Assembly (NCBI GenBank): GCA_963712905.1
Contig: CAVQJU010000009.1
Location: 62,001-126,000 of the forward strand
DNA from: CAVQJU01 sp963712905
GTDB lineage: Bacteria > Acidobacteriota > Vicinamibacteria > Vicinamibacterales > CAVVIG01
Reading direction: 5' to 3'
Length of the DNA: 64,000 nucleotides
Part shown: one piece after another, positions 10,240 to 19,469 of the stretch
Numbering within the stretch: position 1 is the first letter of the stretch
Layout of the letters: every line of letters begins with the position of its first letter
Program-made: the position numbers and the translations under genes
Notes under the pieces: model-generated
What the model saw: only the letters and a program-made list of their open reading frames with translations
Databases searched by the model: none
Told to the model about the DNA's origin: nothing

Positions 10240-11255
10240 AGCGATCCGTTGTGACGATGCGGCTGGCGATCGTCCTCGCGTTCGTATTTGGTTCGATGCC
10301 GATGGCCGCGCAGACTCCGGCGGCTGCGCCGAAGAAAGCGCCGGCGAAGGCCTACACGCCGCCGCGGACGCCGTGGGGCGACCCGGATCTCGCGGGTGTC
10401 TACACCAACAAGGACGAAAACGGCATTCCCGTCGAGCGGCCGAGCCAGTTCGACGGCAAGAAGCTGGATGACGTTGACGAGTCCGAGTTCACCGAAATCG
10501 TCAAGGCGCGGAACGAGGCGAGCGTGGCGCGCGCGCCAGGCATCGGCGGAGCGGAAACGGGCGCCGGCCCGGTGCACTGGTACGAACACTACGACGCGAA
10601 GAACAGCCGGCCGTGGCTGATCACGGATCCCGCGGACGGACGGATCCCGCCGACCACCCGCGAAGCGGAGCAGCGGGCCGCCGCACGCGCCGCGGCGCGC
10701 ACCGGCCGAGGTCCGGCGGATTCGTACGAGGATCGCAGCCTGTACGACCAGTGCATCACGCGCGGCCTGCCGGGTTCGATGATGCCGGCCATCTACGGCA
10801 ATTCGTATCAGATCCACCAGAGCCCGGGCTTTGTGGCCATCCGCTACGAAATGATCCACGAAACCCGCATCATTCCGCTCGATCAGCGCGAGCACGTCGG
10901 GGCGAAGATCCAGACGTACATGGGCGATGCGCGTGGACGCTGGGACGGCAGCACGCTGGTCGTCGAGACCACCAATTTCCTCCCTCAGGCGGCCAATCGC
11001 GGCGCGAGCGAGAAGCTGCGAATCGTCGAGCGGTTCAAGCCCGTCGGGCCGAACCGGGTCGAGTGGTCGGTCACCTTCGAGGATGCCGCGACGTGGGCCA
11101 GGCCGTGGACCTTCGCCATGAACCTGACGAAGGACGTGACGCAGGCGCCCTTCGAGTACGCCTGCCATGAAGGCAACTACGGCCTGCACAATATCCTCAG
11201 CGCCGCCCGCGCCGAGGAGCAGACGGGGACGGCGGCCCCTCAAACGGGTAGGTGA
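10236..11255 (+). CDS. Secreted protein of the WGDPD...WDGDTLVVET family (long type)
   Basis: A 339-residue secreted protein (MRLAIVLAFVFGSMPMAAQ signal) of a family with no function that I know. Conserved blocks seen here and in the paralogues at 38899 and 39979 are: TPWGDPDLAGVYTN near the mature start; YDQCITRGLPGSMMPAIYGN; IRYEMIHETRIIPLD; MGDARGRWDG-LVVETTNF; and FEYACHEGNYGL near the end. The pattern suggests a repeated beta-sheet fold with two conserved cysteines. The gene overlaps the ligase stop by ATGA, so it is translationally coupled, and it also has a good Shine-Dalgarno. The family is expanded in this window (six members). Confidence 0.75.
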
Positions 11256-11315
11256 CTTCTCCGGGTTGGGGGTTGTAAACTGTGGGCCGCTAAGGCATTG
11301 ACCGATAATCTGTCG

Positions 11316-11339
11316 GATGTTGGAGAGTCAGCCAACATC
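11316..11339. promoter_or_regulatory. Inverted repeat upstream of DUF6152 gene
   Basis: GATGTTGG and CCAACATC form a perfect 8-bp inverted repeat around 8 nt, 42 nt before ATG 11381. It may be an operator or a hairpin in the leader. The rest of the gap holds only GGGAGG at 11370-11375, the ribosome-binding site. Confidence 0.35.
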
Positions 11340-11380
11340 GACTAAGATAGGCCCAAGCACTAACTAGCGGGAGGTTTTCG

Positions 11381-11794
11381 ATGCGAACGAAGTTGTCCTT
11401 GATGATTGCCGGTCTCGGTTTGCTCCTGGCGGCCGTGCCGGTACTCGCCCACCACTCCTTCGCCGCCGAGTTTGACGCCAAGAAGCCGGTCAAGCTTACG
11501 GGAACGGTGACGAAGATGGAGTGGATCAATCCGCACGCGTGGATTTACATCGACGTGAAGAACTCCGACGGCACGGTCACCAACTGGATGGTCGAAGCCG
11601 GCGCGCCGAACGCACTCCTCCGCCGCGGCTGGACGAAGAATTCGCTGCTCCCGGGCACCGAGATCGTCATCGAAGGGTATCAGGCGAAAGACGGCGCGAA
11701 CCGCGCGAACGGCCGCGATATCACCTTCAAGGACGGCAAGAAGCTCTTCGTCGGCTCCCAGGGCACTGGCGCGCCGGACGAACGCAAGGAATAG
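11381..11794 (+). CDS. DUF6152 family secreted protein
   Basis: A 137-residue protein with a signal peptide (LSLMIAGLGLLLAAVPVLA) and the family's typical mature start AHHSFAAEFDAKKPVKL. TGTVTKMEWINPHAWIYIDV, the defining motif of DUF6152, follows. An OB-like small beta-barrel is likely; function is unknown. These proteins are often encoded next to the secreted WDGDTLVVET-type proteins in Acidobacteriota, as here on both sides. GGGAGG lies 5-6 nt before ATG 11381, which supports the start. Confidence 0.8.
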   Translation: MRTKLSLMIAGLGLLLAAVPVLAHHSFAAEFDAKKPVKLTGTVTKMEWINPHAWIYIDVKNSDGTVTNWMVEAGAPNALLRRGWTKNSLLPGTEIVIEGYQAKDGANRANGRDITFKDGKKLFVGSQGTGAPDERKE

Positions 11795-11829
11795 CGGCCC
11801 GCCGCTCTGTTGCCTGAGACTGTCGGTAT

Positions 11830-11864
11830 GGGATGCCTTGGGGGTATGCGCTCCAGGGCATCCC
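11830..11864 (+). terminator. Possible terminator hairpin after DUF6152
   Basis: GGGATGCC and GGCATCCC pair (8 bp) across a 19-nt loop. There is no T-tract, only a C/T-rich tail. The remaining bases to the next gene (11865-12040) show nothing else that I can support. Confidence 0.35.
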
Positions 11865-12040
11865 GTCCCTCTCCCTCCCGCGCTTTCAGTGACCTCTCCA
11901 CGTTGACACCGGCGCTCGACTTCGGGTAGAAGTTTGTTCGAAATCTTGGTTCAGACATGAATTAAGTAAGGGCCGCCCGAGCTCGACCCCACGTCTTCGT
12001 CGTGGGTCGGCCGGAGCGGGTTTCACGAGGAGATCGGTCC

Positions 12041-12880
12041 ATGCGAAATGCGTTCAGAGGTATGTTGATTGCGACCGGCGCCGCTGCCGTGGTGTCGCTG
12101 GCGGTCGTGCCCGCCGTGCTGCGCGGCCAGGCGCCCGCGGGCCGCGGCGCTGCGCCTGCCGCCGCGCGCGTGCCGCGTACGGCGGACGGCAAGCCGAACT
12201 TGAACGGCATCTGGCAGGTCATGGTCAACTCGAACTGGAACCTCGAGGACCACGGCGCGTCGGCCGGGCCGTTCTATCAGCTGGGCGCGACCGGCGCGAT
12301 CCCGGCCGGCCAGGGCATCGTCGAAGGCGGCGACATCCCGTACACGCCGGCCGCAAAGGCCAAGCGCGACGACAACGCGCGCAACCGCTTGACGCTCGAC
12401 CCCGAGGTCAAGTGCTACATGCCGGGCCTCCCGCGCGCGACCTACATGCCGTTCCCGTTCCAGATCGTCCAGAGCCCCCAGAATGTCCTGTTCGCCTACG
12501 AGTACGCGTCGGCCAACCGCGTCGTCAACATGGGCAAGCCGACCGAAGCGCCCGTGGACAGCTGGATGGGCTGGTCCAACGGCAAGTGGGAAGGAGACGT
12601 GCTGGTCGTCGATGTCACGGGCCTCAACGGCAACGCGTGGCTCGACCGCGCCGGCAACTACACCACCGACACGACCCACATCGTCGAGCGCTATACGCTG
12701 ACCGACGCGGATCACATCAACTACGAGGCGACCATCGAGGACGCGAAGCTCTTCACGCGTCCCTGGAAGCTCAGCACGGTGCTCTACAAGCACACCGAGA
12801 AGAACTTCCAGCTGCTGGAGTTCAAGTGCGTGGAGTTCTCCGAAGAGCTGCTCTACGGCCACCTGCGCAAGAAGTACTAG
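12041..12880 (+). CDS. Secreted protein of the ADGKPNLNG...WEGD-LVVDV family (short type)
   Basis: ATG 12041 is preceded by GAGGAGA with suitable spacing and gives a 279-residue protein with a signal peptide (MLIATGAAAVVSLAVVPAVLRG). Family blocks are PRTADGKPNLNGIWQ, VKCYMPGLPRATYMPFPFQI, NGKWEGDVLVVDVTGLN, WLDRAGN, and RYTLTDADHINYEATIEDAKLFTRPWKL. It is distantly related to the long-type paralogues but lacks the WGDPD start. Shorter relatives are at 41045 and 54234. Function is unknown; export is clear. A CCGCCCG/CGGGCGG hairpin (12881-12907) directly after the stop may terminate the transcript. Confidence 0.75.
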   Translation: MRNAFRGMLIATGAAAVVSLAVVPAVLRGQAPAGRGAAPAAARVPRTADGKPNLNGIWQVMVNSNWNLEDHGASAGPFYQLGATGAIPAGQGIVEGGDIPYTPAAKAKRDDNARNRLTLDPEVKCYMPGLPRATYMPFPFQIVQSPQNVLFAYEYASANRVVNMGKPTEAPVDSWMGWSNGKWEGDVLVVDVTGLNGNAWLDRAGNYTTDTTHIVERYTLTDADHINYEATIEDAKLFTRPWKLSTVLYKHTEKNFQLLEFKCVEFSEELLYGHLRKKY

Positions 12881-12906
12881 CCGCCCGGGTGGGATGTCGT
12901 CGGGCG

Positions 12907-13029
12907 GAACGTCGAACGCAGAACGTAGAACGTAGAACGCGGAACGTAGAACCTCAGAACGCAAGACGGAAGATGCAGAAACGGGCAGGGTTGCCGTTTT
13001 GCGTTTTCCGTTTTGCGTTTTTCGTTTTA
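12907..13029. repeat. Two-armed 7-nt word repeat (GAACGTA / CGTTTTG)
   Basis: The left arm (12907-12970) has about eight copies of GAACGTA-like heptamers. The right arm (12991-13029) has five copies of CGTTTTG-like heptamers, the degenerate complement. The right arm is coding: it encodes the hydrophobic core of the signal peptide of the lipoprotein that starts at 12973. Confidence 0.8.
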
Positions 13030-14640
13030 TGGGTCGCGTCCGCGTGCTCGTCTTCATCCAAGCCGCGTCCCGCCGACCTGCGCCGCCTCACGCTGCCCGA
13101 CCTGTCGCACGCGGCGCCTTCGGTCCAGGAACAGCTGCGCGAGGGCTATGCCGCCCTGACCCGCAGCATCGACACCAGGGACATCAGGCCGGTCGATCTC
13201 GGCGACGCGTACGGCCGCATGGGCATGCTGCTGATGGCGGCCGAGTTCCGGAACGAAGCGGAGTCGGCGCTACTCAACGCGGAGGCCCTGTCTCCAGCCC
13301 AGCACCGCTGGCCGTACTACCTGGGCCACGTGTACCGCCTCAAGGGGGACGCGGCGAAGTCGGCGGCCGCGTTCGAGCGGGCGCGCGTGCTGCAGCCGGC
13401 CGACGTACCGACGCTCGTGTGGCTCGGCAACGCGCGGCTCGATGAGGGCAAGCCGGAGGCTGCCGAGCCGCACTTCGTCGCCGCGCTGGCTGTCCAGCCG
13501 CGGCTGGTGATCGCCGAGTTCGGCCTTGGACGGTCGGCGCTCGCGCGGCAGGACTACGCGCGCGCTGTGGAGGTGCTCGAACGCGCGCTCTCTCACGATC
13601 CGAAGGCCACGATCGTTCACTATCCGCTGGCTCTCGCGTACCGGGGTCTCGGGGACGCGGCCAGGGCGACCGCGCACATGCAGCAACGGGGCACCCTCGA
13701 CATCAAACCCGACGATCCGCTCATGCACGAGCTCGACGGCCTGCTGCACAGCGCGCTCGTGTACGAGGTGGCGGGCGCCGACGCCCTCGACAGGGCGGAC
13801 TGGGACGCGGCGGCGGACAGTTTTCGGAAAGGCCTCGCGCTCGCACCGGAGGAGCCGTCGCTCCACCACAAGCTGGGCACCGCGCTGGCGCTCAAGGGCG
13901 ATACGCGTGGAGCGGTGGACCAGTTCGAGCAGGCCATCAGGCTCTCGCCGGCCTTCGCCAAGGCGCACTACAGCCTCGGCCTCATCCTGGCGTCGAGCGG
14001 CCAGCCGCAGCAGGCGGTCGAACACTGGGCGGCCGCGATCAAGGCGGAGCCCGGCTACGTGGAGCCGCGCCTGCAACTCGCCGACATGCTGAGGCGCAGC
14101 GGACAGTTCCAGGCGTCGCTCGCGCACTACGAACACATCGTCACCTCCGATCCGCGCGTGCCCGAGGCGCGATTCGGCTACGCGGCGTCGCTCATCCGGC
14201 TGCGCCGGTACGCGGAGGCGCGCGAGCGTCTCGAGACGGCGATGCGCGACGACCCGGCCCAGGCCGCCTTCGCCAACGCGACGGCCCGCCTCCTCGCCGC
14301 CGCACCCGACGATCGCGTGCGTGACGGCCGGCGCGCGCTTGCGATTATCCAGGGCCTGATCGACAAGGGCGTCCGCACCTCCGACGCGCTCGAGACCATG
14401 GCGATGGCCCAGGCCGAAGTCGGGCAGTTCGGCGCCGCGGTCACGTGGCAGCGGGACGCCATGGCCGCGGCCGAGCGAACGGCAGGCCTCGGTGTCGCGG
14501 GGATCATGGCCGATAACCTGCGCCTGTATGAAGCGGGAAAGCCGTGCCGCACGCCGTGGCGGCCGGATGAACCGCTTGAATTCATGGGCACCGCCGCCGA
14601 CCCTGCGCTGGACGCTGGCCGAGGCGGGGCATTACGATGA
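12973..14640 (+). CDS. TPR-repeat lipoprotein
   Basis: ATG 12973 gives a 555-residue protein with a type II signal peptide (LPFCVFRFAFFVLWVASAC; lipobox Cys25), encoded largely by the CGTTTTG repeat. The mature part begins SSSSKPRPADLRRLTLPDLSH. It then has many TPR helices, for example AAKSAAAFERARVLQPAD, DYARAVEVLERALSHDP and DTRGAVDQFEQAIRLSPAFAKAHYSLG. A conserved C-terminal block (DNLRLYEAGKPCRTPWRPDEP) is shared with the paralogue at 33717-35333 (KNLKLYENRQPCRTPWPDDDP). TPR lipoproteins act as periplasmic scaffolds. Pairing with CRTAC1/VCBS proteins in both loci suggests a joint role at the cell surface. The open frame extends upstream but without coding signal. Confidence 0.75.
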   Translation: MQKRAGLPFCVFRFAFFVLWVASACSSSSKPRPADLRRLTLPDLSHAAPSVQEQLREGYAALTRSIDTRDIRPVDLGDAYGRMGMLLMAAEFRNEAESALLNAEALSPAQHRWPYYLGHVYRLKGDAAKSAAAFERARVLQPADVPTLVWLGNARLDEGKPEAAEPHFVAALAVQPRLVIAEFGLGRSALARQDYARAVEVLERALSHDPKATIVHYPLALAYRGLGDAARATAHMQQRGTLDIKPDDPLMHELDGLLHSALVYEVAGADALDRADWDAAADSFRKGLALAPEEPSLHHKLGTALALKGDTRGAVDQFEQAIRLSPAFAKAHYSLGLILASSGQPQQAVEHWAAAIKAEPGYVEPRLQLADMLRRSGQFQASLAHYEHIVTSDPRVPEARFGYAASLIRLRRYAEARERLETAMRDDPAQAAFANATARLLAAAPDDRVRDGRRALAIIQGLIDKGVRTSDALETMAMAQAEVGQFGAAVTWQRDAMAAAERTAGLGVAGIMADNLRLYEAGKPCRTPWRPDEPLEFMGTAADPALDAGRGGALR

Positions 14641-14681
14641 GGCCCCGCACCGTGCCGTGCCGGATGCCCTGGAGGGACTAG

Positions 14682-15959
14682 TTGAGCAGCCACAAGAGCC
14701 CGATCAGACTCATCGCGTTTGCCAGCCTGATCGGCACGACGATCGAGTGGTACGACTTCTTCCTCTACAACACGGCCGCCGCACTGGTGTTCAACAGACT
14801 CTTCTTCCCGAACTTCGACCCGCTGGCGGGCACGATGGCCGCGTTCGGCACCTATACCGTCGGCTTCGTGGCGCGTCCGATCGGCGGCATCGTGGTCGGC
14901 CACTACGGCGACAAGGTGGGCCGCAAGTCGATGCTGGTCTTCACGCTGGTGATCATGGGCGTCGCGACCGCGCTCATAGGTCTGCTGCCGACCTACGAAA
15001 CCATCGGCCCGTGGGCGGCCGTCCTCCTGGTCCTGCTTCGCCTCGTGCAGGGATTCGGCGTCGGCGGCGAGTGGGGCGGCGCGGTGCTGATGGCCGTCGA
15101 GCATGCGCCGGCCAACCAGCGCGGTTTCTACGGCAGCTGGCCGCAGATCGGCGTGCCGGCCGGGTTGCTGACATCCACGATTGTGTTCACGCTCTTCAGC
15201 CGGATGCCGCCGGACCAGTTCCTGGCCTGGGGCTGGCGCGTGCCGTTCCTGATCAGCGTCGTCCTGGTTGTCGTCGGGCTGATGATCCGCCTCCGGATCA
15301 TGGAAACCCCGGCGTTCCAGAAGATGAAAGGCACGAAGAGCGAGGCGCGTCGGCCGATTATCGAAGTCCTCAAGACGCATCCGAAGGAAGTGCTGCAGGC
15401 GGCCGGCGCCCGCTGCGCCGAAAACGGGTCGTTCTATATCTACAGCGCGTTCATGCTGGTCTATGCGACCCAGCACTCCCACATCGATCGCAACGTCGCG
15501 CTCAACGGGATCATGCTGGCCTCGGCGTGCGAGCTCATCGCGATTCCGGCCTACGGCGCCCTGACTGACCGCGTCGGCCGTCGTCCGGTCTACCTGTTCG
15601 GCGCGGTGATGACGGCCATCCTCGCGTACCCGCTGTTCTGGCTGTTCGACACCGGCTCGACGGCGCTCGCGACTCTCGCGCTGCTGCTCGTGTTCCTGAC
15701 CTCGCACGCCCCGATGTACGCGCCCCAGGGCGCGTTCTTCTCGGAGCTCTTCGGCACGAGCGTCCGCTACAGCGGCGCCTCGCTCGGCGCTCAGCTGTCG
15801 GCGGCCGTAGCGGGCGGCTTCTCTCCGCTCATCGCCACGGCGCTGCTGCCGACCTACGGACCTGGCGCCATCGCCCTGTACATCATCTTCATGGCGGTCA
15901 TCACCATCGTCGCCGTCATCTCGGCCGCCGAGACGATGCGCCGGGACATCGAGACCTGA
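14682..15959 (+). CDS. MFS transporter, metabolite:H+ symporter (MHS) family
   Basis: A 425-residue, 12-TM transporter. The start IAFASLIGTTIEWYDFFLYNTAAAL is the MHS-family signature. The loop-2 motif GHYGDKVGRKSM matches MFS motif A, and LRLVQGFGVGGEWGGAV and RRPVYLFG are also family features. MHS carriers import organic acids or betaines (citrate, alpha-ketoglutarate, shikimate, proline/betaine) with protons; the substrate here cannot be told. The start is TTG 14682, supported by GGAGG six nt upstream. It sits 41 bp after the TPR lipoprotein and 3 bp before the next gene, so it is probably part of one operon. Confidence 0.85.
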   Translation: MSSHKSPIRLIAFASLIGTTIEWYDFFLYNTAAALVFNRLFFPNFDPLAGTMAAFGTYTVGFVARPIGGIVVGHYGDKVGRKSMLVFTLVIMGVATALIGLLPTYETIGPWAAVLLVLLRLVQGFGVGGEWGGAVLMAVEHAPANQRGFYGSWPQIGVPAGLLTSTIVFTLFSRMPPDQFLAWGWRVPFLISVVLVVVGLMIRLRIMETPAFQKMKGTKSEARRPIIEVLKTHPKEVLQAAGARCAENGSFYIYSAFMLVYATQHSHIDRNVALNGIMLASACELIAIPAYGALTDRVGRRPVYLFGAVMTAILAYPLFWLFDTGSTALATLALLLVFLTSHAPMYAPQGAFFSELFGTSVRYSGASLGAQLSAAVAGGFSPLIATALLPTYGPGAIALYIIFMAVITIVAVISAAETMRRDIET

Positions 15960-15962
15960 TTC

Positions 15963-18900
15963 ATGCGTGCGACGTGGATCGCGGCGGCTGGGCTGGCGCT
16001 CGCGCTGGTTGCCGCCGGCGTGGGCGCGTATTACTTCTTCGCCCGCCGCGCCAACGCCGATCTGCCTGCCGCCGGCTCCCCGGCCTACGAGCAAACGGCG
16101 TCCAGCTTCTACCGCGGCCTCGCCCAGCTGCAGGTCGGCCTCCTCGACGATGCGAAGCGGGAGTTCTCGAAGGCCGCGGTACTGGCGCCCGGCGAGCCCG
16201 CAGCCTGGGCGAACCTCGGCCTCGCGCACCTGCGGCTCGGCGAATTCGACGCGGCGACGGAGCCGGTCGCCAGGGCGGTGGCGCTGCTGCCCGGATCGAG
16301 CGATCTGGCCCTGCTGCAAGGGCGCCTGGAGACCTCTCGCGGTCAGCTCGAGCCGGGCATCGCCCACCTGCGCCGCGCCGTCGATCTCGACCGCACCGGT
16401 CTGCGCGCGCGGTACGCGCTCGCCGAGGAAATCGAACGCGCAGGCGGATCGGGAGCGGACGCCGAGGCACAGCAGCAGTTCGAGCAGATCCTGCAGCGGC
16501 GGCCCGACAACCTGGCGGCGCTGCTCGAACGCGCTCGGCTCTCGGCCAAGCGCGGCGACACGGCCGCCCTGCGCGACTCGACGATGCGGCTCGACGGGGT
16601 GTCGGCGGGGTGGCCTGCCTCCGCCCAGGAACAGTTCCGCGCGCTCCGCCAGGCCGTTGACGCGGGCAATTCACCCGACGCGGCGCGGAGCGTGGCGTTT
16701 CTGCGAAACGTCCTGGTCCGTTCCACGGTCTTCCGTGAAAGCCTGGCGCTGGTCCGTACGCCCACGGAGCTCATCGCGGAGCCGTTCGGCCGCTTCCTTC
16801 GGCTGGCGTCGCCGTCGCCGAACCCGTCGCCTGCCGACCAGGCCCTGACGTTCACGCGAGCCGCGCTGCCTGGCGCCGCACTGGCGGCTTCCGTGGCGTT
16901 CGCCGTTTCGCTCGACGGCGCGGCGCCGCCGGTGCCGGTCGCCGCCGACAACCGCGAGATTCGTGTGGGGGCGCCGCCGGCCCGGGGCCTGCCGTGGCCA
17001 GGCGCAGGGGCGGGGGCGGTTCCTTCCGCGAACAGCATCGTAGCGATCGACTGGAACCGGGATTTCCGAATGGACTTCGCGGTCGCCGGCCGGGGTGGCG
17101 TGCGCCTCTACGTGCAGCGGGACGACGGCCGGTTCGAGGACGCGACGCCCAAGGCCGGGAGCATCAACGCGGATTGCCTCGGCGTGTGGGCCGCCGACAT
17201 CGAGATGGATGGCGACCTCGATCTGATCGTCGGCGTCCGCGGCGCCACCCCGCTGGTGCTGCGGAACAACGGCGACGGCACGTGGCGCCAGATGCGTCCG
17301 TTTCGGTCCGTGGCCGGGGCGCGGGCGTTCGTCTGGGCCGACCTCGACGGCGACGGGGACCCCGATGCGGCGATGGTCGGCGAGAGCGGCGACCTTCACG
17401 CCTTCGAAAACCAGCAGGGCGGTGAGTTTCGCGAGATGTCGCTGGCCGGCCTGTCGGGCGTGGTCGCCTTGAGCGCGGGTGACGTCAACGGGGACGGGTC
17501 TCTCGATCTCGTGGCGCTCGATCGCTCCGGGGTGATACGCCGGCTGTCGTTCGGCGCCGCGGGCCTGGAGCAGCAGACGCTGGCCAACTGGACCGATCGC
17601 ATCGATTCGGCCGGTCCATTGACGTACGCGATCTTCCTCGCGGACCTGGACAACAACGGCGCGCTCGACATGGTGGTGTCGGGCGGCGGGCGCTCGCGGG
17701 TCTGGCTGGGCGACGAGACGAACACGCTCCGGCCGTTCGCCCCGGCCGACGCGGCGCTGCAGGACGTGAGCGTCTTCGGCGTGATCGATGTCAACGGGGA
17801 CGGCCAGCTCGACCTGGTGGGCACGTCCAGCGGTCAGCCGGTGGTGCTCGCCGGGAGCGGCACGAAGGGCTATCACTGGGCCGTCATGCGTCCGCGCGCG
17901 CAGCCGACGGCCGGCGACCAGCGGATTAACTCGTTCGGCGTGGGCGGCGAGATCGAAATCCGCTCCGGGCTGCTGACGCAGAAGCAGGTGCTCACGGGCG
18001 CGCCGGCCCATTTCGGCCTCGGGGCGCGGACGGCGATCGACGTCGCGCGGATCTTCTGGCCGAACGGCATCATGCAGGCCGACTTCGACCGCGCGGCCGA
18101 TCAGGCTGTCCTCGCGGAGCAGCGGCTCAAGGGATCCTGCCCGTGGGTCTTCACCTACGACGGGACGGGCATGCGGTTCGTGACGGACTTCCTCTGGCGG
18201 TCGCCGCTCGGCCTCCGCATCAACGCCCAGGACACGGCCGGCGTCACGCAGACCGAGGACTGGATCAGGATTCGCGGAGATCAGCTCGCCGCGCGGGACG
18301 GGTTGTACGACGTGCGGATCACCGCGGAGCTGTGGGAGACGCACTTCGTCGATCACGTGTCGATGCTCGCGATCGATCACCCCGCCGATCAGGACGTCTT
18401 CGTGGACGAGCGCTTTGCCCGGGAAGCGCCGGCGCTGGCCGTGCGCGCGACGAAGCGGCCGCGGCCGATTGCCCGCGCGTGGGACGATACCGGGACCGAC
18501 GTCACGGATCTGGTGGCGAAGCAGGACGGCCGGTACCTGGCCACGTTCGTGCGCGGCCCTTATCAGGGTGTCGCGAGCGATCATTTTGTCGAGTTCGAGG
18601 TCGATGATCTTGTAGCGCGGGGCTTTCAGCCCCGCGGCCGCGGCGCTGAAAGGGCCGCGCTACAAGACAGATGGCTCATCGCGAACGGCTTCATCTACCC
18701 GACCGACAGCAGCATCAACGTCGCGATTGGCCAGGCCGGCATCGAGCCGCGCGGGCTGTCGCTCGAAGCGCAGGACCCGTCGGGGCGGTGGATCGTGGCG
18801 GCGCCCGACCTCGGGTTCCCGGCCGGCAAGAACAAGACGATCCTGATCGACCTGTCGCGCGTGGCCCGCGCGGGCATCGCGCGGCCGAAGCGGCTCCGGC

Positions 18901-19469
18901 TGCGCACGAACCTGGAGATCTACTGGGATTCGCTGGCCGTCGCCGAGAGCGCCGGCGGCCCGGCGCCTAACATGAACCGGTTACAGCCGGCGCGCGTCGA
19001 GCTGCGTTATCGTGGGTTTTCGAAGACGGACTACGTGAAGCACGACGTGCCCGAGACGCCGCACTACGATCAACTGGCCAACGTGGGCCAGCGCTGGCGC
19101 GACCTCGCCGGCTATTACACGCGGTACGGCGAGGTGGGTGAGCTGCTGGCGTCGGTCGACGATCGGTACGTCATCATGAACGCCGGCGACGAACTGCGGC
19201 TGGCGTTTTCCGCGCCGGCAGCGCCCGGGCCCGGCATGGTCAGGGATTTTGTCCTCATCGGCGACGGCTGGGTGAAGGACGGCGACTACAACACGAGCTA
19301 CTCGAAGACCGTGCTGCCGCTCCCGCGCCATCAGCATCCCGATTACAAGGCGGCCTCGGCGGATCTCGAGCTGGAACAAGACCCCGTCTACCGGCAGCAC
19401 GCACGGGACTGGCAGACGTATCACACGCGATTCGTCACGCCGCGCGCGTTTCTGGGCGGCCTGCGGTGA
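15963..19469 (+). CDS. Large secreted TPR/VCBS (FG-GAP) protein with ASPIC/UnbV-like region
   Basis: A 1168-residue protein. The N-terminal hydrophobic segment (LALALVAAGVGAYYFFA) is a signal or anchor. TPR repeats occupy about residues 45-210. An FG-GAP/VCBS beta-propeller follows with repeated D-x-D-G-D blocks (DLDGDGDPDAAM, DVNGDGSLDLVALD, DLDNNGALDMVVSG, DVNGDGQLDLVGTS). Next is a UnbV-like stretch (VGGEIEIRSGLLTQKQVLTG; IFWPNGIMQ) and ~450 residues that I do not recognise. Integrin-like Ca-binding propellers of this kind are extracellular. A REPIN is inserted in frame at residues ~883-902. The stop overlaps the next start (GTGA), so the two are translationally coupled. Confidence 0.75.
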   Translation: MRATWIAAAGLALALVAAGVGAYYFFARRANADLPAAGSPAYEQTASSFYRGLAQLQVGLLDDAKREFSKAAVLAPGEPAAWANLGLAHLRLGEFDAATEPVARAVALLPGSSDLALLQGRLETSRGQLEPGIAHLRRAVDLDRTGLRARYALAEEIERAGGSGADAEAQQQFEQILQRRPDNLAALLERARLSAKRGDTAALRDSTMRLDGVSAGWPASAQEQFRALRQAVDAGNSPDAARSVAFLRNVLVRSTVFRESLALVRTPTELIAEPFGRFLRLASPSPNPSPADQALTFTRAALPGAALAASVAFAVSLDGAAPPVPVAADNREIRVGAPPARGLPWPGAGAGAVPSANSIVAIDWNRDFRMDFAVAGRGGVRLYVQRDDGRFEDATPKAGSINADCLGVWAADIEMDGDLDLIVGVRGATPLVLRNNGDGTWRQMRPFRSVAGARAFVWADLDGDGDPDAAMVGESGDLHAFENQQGGEFREMSLAGLSGVVALSAGDVNGDGSLDLVALDRSGVIRRLSFGAAGLEQQTLANWTDRIDSAGPLTYAIFLADLDNNGALDMVVSGGGRSRVWLGDETNTLRPFAPADAALQDVSVFGVIDVNGDGQLDLVGTSSGQPVVLAGSGTKGYHWAVMRPRAQPTAGDQRINSFGVGGEIEIRSGLLTQKQVLTGAPAHFGLGARTAIDVARIFWPNGIMQADFDRAADQAVLAEQRLKGSCPWVFTYDGTGMRFVTDFLWRSPLGLRINAQDTAGVTQTEDWIRIRGDQLAARDGLYDVRITAELWETHFVDHVSMLAIDHPADQDVFVDERFAREAPALAVRATKRPRPIARAWDDTGTDVTDLVAKQDGRYLATFVRGPYQGVASDHFVEFEVDDLVARGFQPRGRGAERAALQDRWLIANGFIYPTDSSINVAIGQAGIEPRGLSLEAQDPSGRWIVAAPDLGFPAGKNKTILIDLSRVARAGIARPKRLRLRTNLEIYWDSLAVAESAGGPAPNMNRLQPARVELRYRGFSKTDYVKHDVPETPHYDQLANVGQRWRDLAGYYTRYGEVGELLASVDDRYVIMNAGDELRLAFSAPAAPGPGMVRDFVLIGDGWVKDGDYNTSYSKTVLPLPRHQHPDYKAASADLELEQDPVYRQHARDWQTYHTRFVTPRAFLGGLR
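18609..18666. repeat. REPIN-like inverted REP doublet inside the TPR/VCBS gene
   Basis: CTTGTAGCG at the left and CGCTACAAG at the right are exact mirror ends. Inside are two hairpins (GGGGCTTTCAGCCCC and a GGCGCTGAAAGGGCC-like unit). It is translated without a stop as about 19 residues rich in Arg, Gly and Ala (VARGFQPRGRGAERAALQ) between DHFVEFEVDD and WLIANGFIYP. Confidence 0.85.

Noticed and set aside
12412..12972. The TPR lipoprotein frame extended upstream through the previous gene
   Set aside because: This part overlaps a conserved secreted-family gene in another frame and lacks coding character. The lipobox fits a start at 12973.
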